Origin: Candidula unifasciata
Lineage: Eukaryota > Mollusca > Gastropoda > Stylommatophora > Geomitridae
Reading direction: 5' to 3'
DNA length: 64,000 nucleotides
NCBI GenBank assembly: GCA_905116865.2
Contig: CAJHNH020000205.1
Coordinates: forward strand, 81,094-145,093
A model generated the notes under the pieces. It was not told where the DNA came from, searched no databases, and was given only the letters and a program-made list of their open reading frames with translations. A program made the position numbers and the translations under genes. Below are positions 59,979 to 64,000 of the stretch, piece after piece (position 1 is the stretch's first letter; each line of letters opens with the position of its first letter).

Positions 59979-60178
59979 ATCACGTAGGCTTTGCTGCATT
60001 TTGCTGCAGAGATTGTGGCAAACAATTCCCCAGCTCTTTTCACCACCAAGAGCATGTTAATGCTGTACATTTGAAGTTGAATCAGTACAACTGCCCTGCT
60101 TGCAGCAAAACATTCGCCTATAAAAGAAATCTCAGACGCCATCTTAATTTGTGCCGGATGGGACTGTTTTTTCAGTAA
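59979..60178 (+). CDS. Alternative terminal exon ZF-I: C2H2 + C2HC fingers
   Basis: Acceptor ccatttgctctttcacag (AG 59977-59978); at completes GAT, then 65 codons to TAA, the shortest finger tail. It has no usable in-frame ATG before the first finger. Lead-in HVGFAAFC. Finger 1 is CRDC-x12-H-VNAV-H (helix S, F, H, E). Linker LKLNQYN. Finger 2 is CPAC-x12-H-LNL-C with FAYKRNLRRH. The tail is RMGLFFQ. A Penelope-like fragment lies 340 bases downstream on the other strand. Confidence 0.92.
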
Positions 60179-60519
60179 TCAGGACTGTCCCTGTGTTATC
60201 TAGTTGTGCTTACTTGGCAAACAAGGATTAGCACATTACTTTGTAGCCTTTGCATGTAAAGATATCAAACCCAAAAAAAAGTATGAACTAATCTGCTTTA
60301 TATTATCACAAACACATACAGCAAGTAAACGTTGTGGCTAAAAAGCCTTCATCAGAACATTTCATGAATGGACAATGTTTCAGTTATGAACAAAATACAC
60401 AAAATCATATGTCTGGTCAGTTGAATCTTTAACACACATGTGAACACCTAGCATAAATACAAGCCAGAAAAAGCTGTGACATGCATGGCTGTGAGTAAAA
60501 AAATATTAGATAAAGAATA

Positions 60520-60860
60520 TTAGAGGTTAAGTATCCTAGGTGAGTTAGAGCTTATTAGATAGATAAGGCGGATCTTGTGAGACTTATAGAATCTGTACTT
60601 GATGGCCTTGTCCTCCATCTTGAAGACACCTTGGTGACCTTGATAACTGAAATGCACCAACACTGGTTTGAGAGCACCGTTCTGTGCCTCAGAAATATGT
60701 TGCCTGAAGCTTTCAGTTAGCTGTAGCCCCATTTCATCGGTGTATTTCATACCACATCTTTTGCAAATGATGATGTAATTTGCATTGCGTCTCATGCGGT
60801 GGAATGCCTCGTGTGTGTGGGAAATGGCATTAGGGAACTGTAGACTCTCCGCCTGAACCA
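60520..60860 (-). mobile_element. Penelope-like element GIY-YIG fragment
   Basis: The minus-strand frame has YIIICKRCGMKYTDEMG, then LTESFRQHISEA and PVLVHFSYQGHQGVF. This is the order of the GIY-YIG endonuclease of Penelope-like retroelements (Y.I.C..C...Y.GET......R...H......PV..HF...GH). The GIY-equivalent is YII, and the YIG-equivalent is YTD rather than YVG, so it is probably inactive. The open frame extends upstream to 61029 but shows nothing more I recognise. Confidence 0.7.
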
Positions 60861-61077
60861 TAAACAGACACATATATGTGTATAAGTCTATGACAAGAAA
60901 CTGTAACTGACTCTTGGCGAGATCTACCTTATAGTTTTGGCAGTGTGTCCTTGACAGAATATTGCAGAACCAAATCCAGATTTTTTGGGGCTGTTTTTTG
61001 GTTTTACTAAGTAATTTTGTGTGCACCATGCCAATGTCAAAATGAAAAACAATTGTATCTGGCCCGTGCTATATTTT

Positions 61078-61100
61078 ATTTGGGTGGGGGGGGGGGGGGG
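61078..61100. repeat. poly-G tract
   Basis: A G run of about 22 bases with one T interruption. Many similar runs of G or C occur in the introns (for example 32241, 38861, 51056, 51882). Confidence 0.9.
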
Positions 61101-61799
61101 ATGTTTGAGCCTCAGGATTTAAGGCCACATGGCTAGTTCAGTAGCCATGCAGGTTTAGATTATATTTTTTCCTCTCTGGCAGAAAAAGTACAGTACCTTA
61201 CTTAGGATTCAAACATTGATCTTCCGAATAATAGCCCGGAGTTTGTTGTCAAGACAATAGTCTGGCGAGGCACATGGGGCCGGGAAAATAAATATCTAGG
61301 GAAAATTTCAGTATTCTTTCACTAGATGTAAATACTTGATTAGCTTTTTTTTTTTATTATTATTATTATCATTTAGTGGGTTTTGTTTTTCTTCCCACTC
61401 AAACTTTCCACACTATGGGAATAATAATTGTAAGTTTCTTTTCATGGAAGTTGCTAATTTGTTATTATTTTGCTGTCATTTTCATAACAGCATGAGTGAT
61501 GTCACGCTTATTTTTGATACCTTTTTTTTTAAATTGTCCAGTTTTTCCAATAAAAGATAAGACTGCCTGTCTTTAGTTTAGCAGGATACCCTGGTTATGT
61601 TGACTTGCTTTAGTGATACGAGTTACTTTAAAGAAGAGCTATTCAGCTGTTTACTCAGGAGCCAATATTTAGAAAATGGGGATCATCACAGGGTCCAAGC
61701 AGTGAAAGCTCATTAATACAGTACAGTTGGCCACTTGCTAGACCCTGCTTTAAAGCAAATATTATCTTTGGTGCTATTATAGTCTGTTCCTAAATATTC

Positions 61800-62475
61800 T
61801 TAGTGAGTGTGGTAGTTTGCAGATAGTGCCTTTCTGTTCTTTTCTGTTCTTATTCATTAAAATGAGCTTGGTAAACAGTGTGCGGTCTGCAAATAATGCT
61901 GTAATTTTTTGTTTGTAACTTATTCATTAAAGTGGTTTGGTAAACAACGTGCAGCTTGTAAATAGTACTGTTATTCTCTGTTCCTAACTGGGTTTATAAA
62001 CATCATGCAGTTTGCAAATAATTCTATTATTTTCTGTCCTTATTCATTGTTAGTGGGTTTGATGAACAATGTGCAGTTTTGCAAATAGTGCTATCATTTT
62101 CTTCTCATTGTAAGTGGGTTTGATGAACAACGTGCAGTTTTGCAAATAGTGCTATAATTATCTTTTCATTGTAAGTGGGTTTGATGAACAATGTGCAGTT
62201 TTGCAAATAGTGCTATCATTTACTTTTCATTGTAAGTGGGTTTGATGAACAATGTGCAGTTTGCAAATAGTGCTATCATTTTCTTTTCATTGTAAGTGGG
62301 TTTGATGAACAATGTGCAGGTTTACAAATAGTGCTATCATTTTCTTTTCATTGTAAGTGAATTTTATGAACAATGTGCAGGTTTACAAATAGTGCTATAA
62401 TTATCTGTTCATTATAAGTGGGTTTGATGAACAATGTGCAGTTTGCAAATAGTGCTATCATTTTCTGTTCTGCAG
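61800..62475 (+). repeat. 61-bp intronic tandem repeat ending in the ZF-J acceptor
   Basis: The landmark gatgaacaatgtgcag recurs at 62061, 62122, 62183, 62244, 62304, about 62364 and 62426, a step of 60-61 bases. More diverged units extend left to about 61800. Each unit contains gcaaatagtgctatcatttt and a pyrimidine run. The last unit's run is tttctgttctgcag and is the functional-looking acceptor of ZF-J. Confidence 0.93.
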
Positions 62476-62687
62476 GTGTCCTGTCAAGCTCTGCTTTAGG
62501 CCGACATACTTGCAAAGTTTGTGGGAAGCAGTTCCTAAATGCCACCCACCTGAGAGAACACACTAATGGCGTTCACTTTAAAATTCTGCCCTATGCTTGC
62601 GATTTCTGTGGTCACCGGGTTGCATATAAAAGTAATCTAAAGCGGCACATGGTGATGTGCAGGTATTCTAAAGTGGCACCTACCTAG
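62476..62687 (+). CDS. Alternative terminal exon ZF-J: C2H2 + C2HC fingers
   Basis: Acceptor cattttctgttctgcag (AG 62474-62475); gt completes GGT, then 69 codons to TAG. Lead-in VLSSSALGRHT. Finger 1 is CKVC-x12-H-TNGV-H (helix N, T, H, E). Linker FKILPYA. Finger 2 is CDFC-x12-H-MVM-C with VAYKSNLKRH; the usual Phe four residues after the second Cys is Val. The tail is RYSKVAPT. Its branch-point and pyrimidine tract are part of the 61-bp repeat. It is the last finger exon in the window. Confidence 0.93.
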
Positions 62688-63054
62688 GGCTTGTTATTTT
62701 GCGTATGAATCTCACAGCCGTGATATTTTTGGTCTTCGGTCTTCATGCAGCTTAGGAAGGAATATGTGTGTAACTAGCAGCTTATTATCTTTTCTGCGGT
62801 TTTAACACACTGATAGCTTCTTTCTGATGTTTATTCTTAAAAGCTACACGTTCATCTGTGTTTTTGTGCTGCAGTTTTTCCTAGTCTTTATACAGTAATT
62901 GGTCTTTATTTGTTTGATGCTCAGGTTTCAAATAGCTGCTTTTGTGGTTATTTTTCAACATTTTTTTTAACTTGTTTTGTTATAACACAGAAAACAAAAT
63001 AGCAGTAATACTCCTGGTATGTACTTACTGCCTTTGGGTTGTGAAGTGTAAGAT

Positions 63055-63465
63055 TTTCACCTGCAGGTACAACAGTAATATTATGCCTTTGCCTAAAGGT
63101 ACAGCAGTAGTGTTAGACCCTCTCTTACAGGTACAGCAATAGTTTTGGGCCTTCACTTATAAGTACAACAGTAGTATTAGACCTTCACTTACAGGTACAA
63201 CAGTAGTTTTGTGCCTTCACTTACAGGTACAATAGTAGTTTTGTGCTTTCACTTATAGATACAACAGTAGTGTTAGACCTTCACTTACAGGTACAACAGT
63301 AGTGTTGGGCCTTCACACCTAGGTCCATTGGAAATGTTAGGCCTTCACCTACAGGTACAGCAAAAAAGTTAGGTCTCCACATACAGATTCAACAGTAGTG
63401 TAAGGCCTTCACTTACATGTACAACAGAAATGTTAGGCTTCACTTACAGGTAGAATAGTAGTGTT
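63055..63465 (+). repeat. 32-36-bp tandem repeat, about 12 copies
   Basis: Units of the form ccttcacttacaggtacaac plus agtagtgttaga. Most carry ttacag/gtac, which looks like an acceptor and a donor back to back. It lies 370 bases after ZF-J, with no open frame of note. Confidence 0.93.
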
Positions 63466-64000
63466 AGACAAGTCTGACCAGGTTTTTCCCCTTCCATGGC
63501 TCACTAGGAATTCAGTACTGTACTCCACAACATCCTCAGATCATCGCAGATAACTATTTCTGTAACTGCATTTTGTATTTATTATATATTTTGTTCTTAT
63601 TAATTTTAAATGAGCAATCAGTAAGATATTTTTTTAACTATTATACTATTATGTAACTTTAATTGAAACACTTTCCATATTGAAGTGAATTTTGAAGAAT
63701 GAAAACCAAGCAAATACAAATATAGGAAGGTGTTTGTAATATGCACATGTATTTTTTATTATCAACTAATGTTGATATCTATAAACTAAAAAAGACAAAT
63801 AATGCTCTGCATACGTGGGAAATATTCTCTTTCTTCTGTATTTTCCTTCAATAGGGCGATTATCTTGTTGTTTTGTGGTTTAAAGCTAGGCTACAGTATT
63901 TTGGTCCAACACATCAAATGTCAGGAAACCATGTTTGTTGAGAGACAGGGGTCTATCCCTCCCTTTCCCCCACAGGGGTACAGGTAAAATATGTTACTGC
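63466..64000 (+). other. Right edge: no gene seen
   Basis: AT-rich sequence without finger motif. If the array continues it does so beyond the window. Confidence 0.5.

Overview
This is a eukaryotic, intron-rich, AT-rich window, and I read it as mollusc (probably gastropod) genomic DNA. That reading rests on the repeat content: decayed RNase H-bearing LINEs of a type I associate with molluscs, tRNA-like SINEs, Tigger, hAT, mariner and piggyBac DNA transposons, a Penelope-like GIY-YIG relic and SPIN-like hAT MITEs. It is inference; no rRNA or mitochondrial marker is present.

One host gene dominates and lies on the + strand from about 15.2 kb to beyond the right end. Two shared exons (coding 15193-15973 and 18765-18938) encode about 319 residues: a conserved-looking N-terminal module of about 70 residues, then a long Ser/Pro/acid-rich linker with possible SUMO sites. 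Both exons end in phase 1. Ten separate zinc-finger exons follow in the same orientation at 30513, 35438, 38616, 41471, 42730, 44928, 47996, 54531, 59979 and 62476. Each has a 3' splice site, enters in the same phase (two bases complete the split codon), encodes a C2H2 finger followed by a C2HC (rarely C2H2) finger, and ends in its own stop codon. The layout is that of a Drosophila lola-type locus: a constant N-terminus joined to one of many alternative terminal zinc-finger exons, giving a family of transcription factors with different DNA-recognition tips. No BTB domain is visible here; either it lies upstream or the N-terminal module replaces it. The array probably continues past 64 kb.

The finger array has secondary features. 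Finger 2 is nearly constant and finger 1 varies. Exon ZF-B carries a third finger whose 3' end has been amplified into an 88-bp minisatellite just downstream. The acceptor tract of exon ZF-J is the last copy of a 61-bp intronic tandem repeat. A degenerate finger exon (44494-44639) and a possible in-phase internal exon (55942-56131) lie between the good ones.

The left 15 kb has no host gene I can recognise. It is built of nested transposons: LINE fragments (780-2000), foldback MITEs (3748-4067, 12611-12895, 12979-13379), and a 7-kb hAT element at 4134-11178. The hAT element has an intact 8-bp target duplication and contains a LINE fragment, a 30-bp minisatellite, a triplicated 215-bp repeat and a Tigger element (9410-10914). 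Introns of the finger gene hold a mariner (22626-23551), three TTAA-flanked piggyBac-like elements, SINE copies, LINE 3' ends and a Penelope-like fragment.
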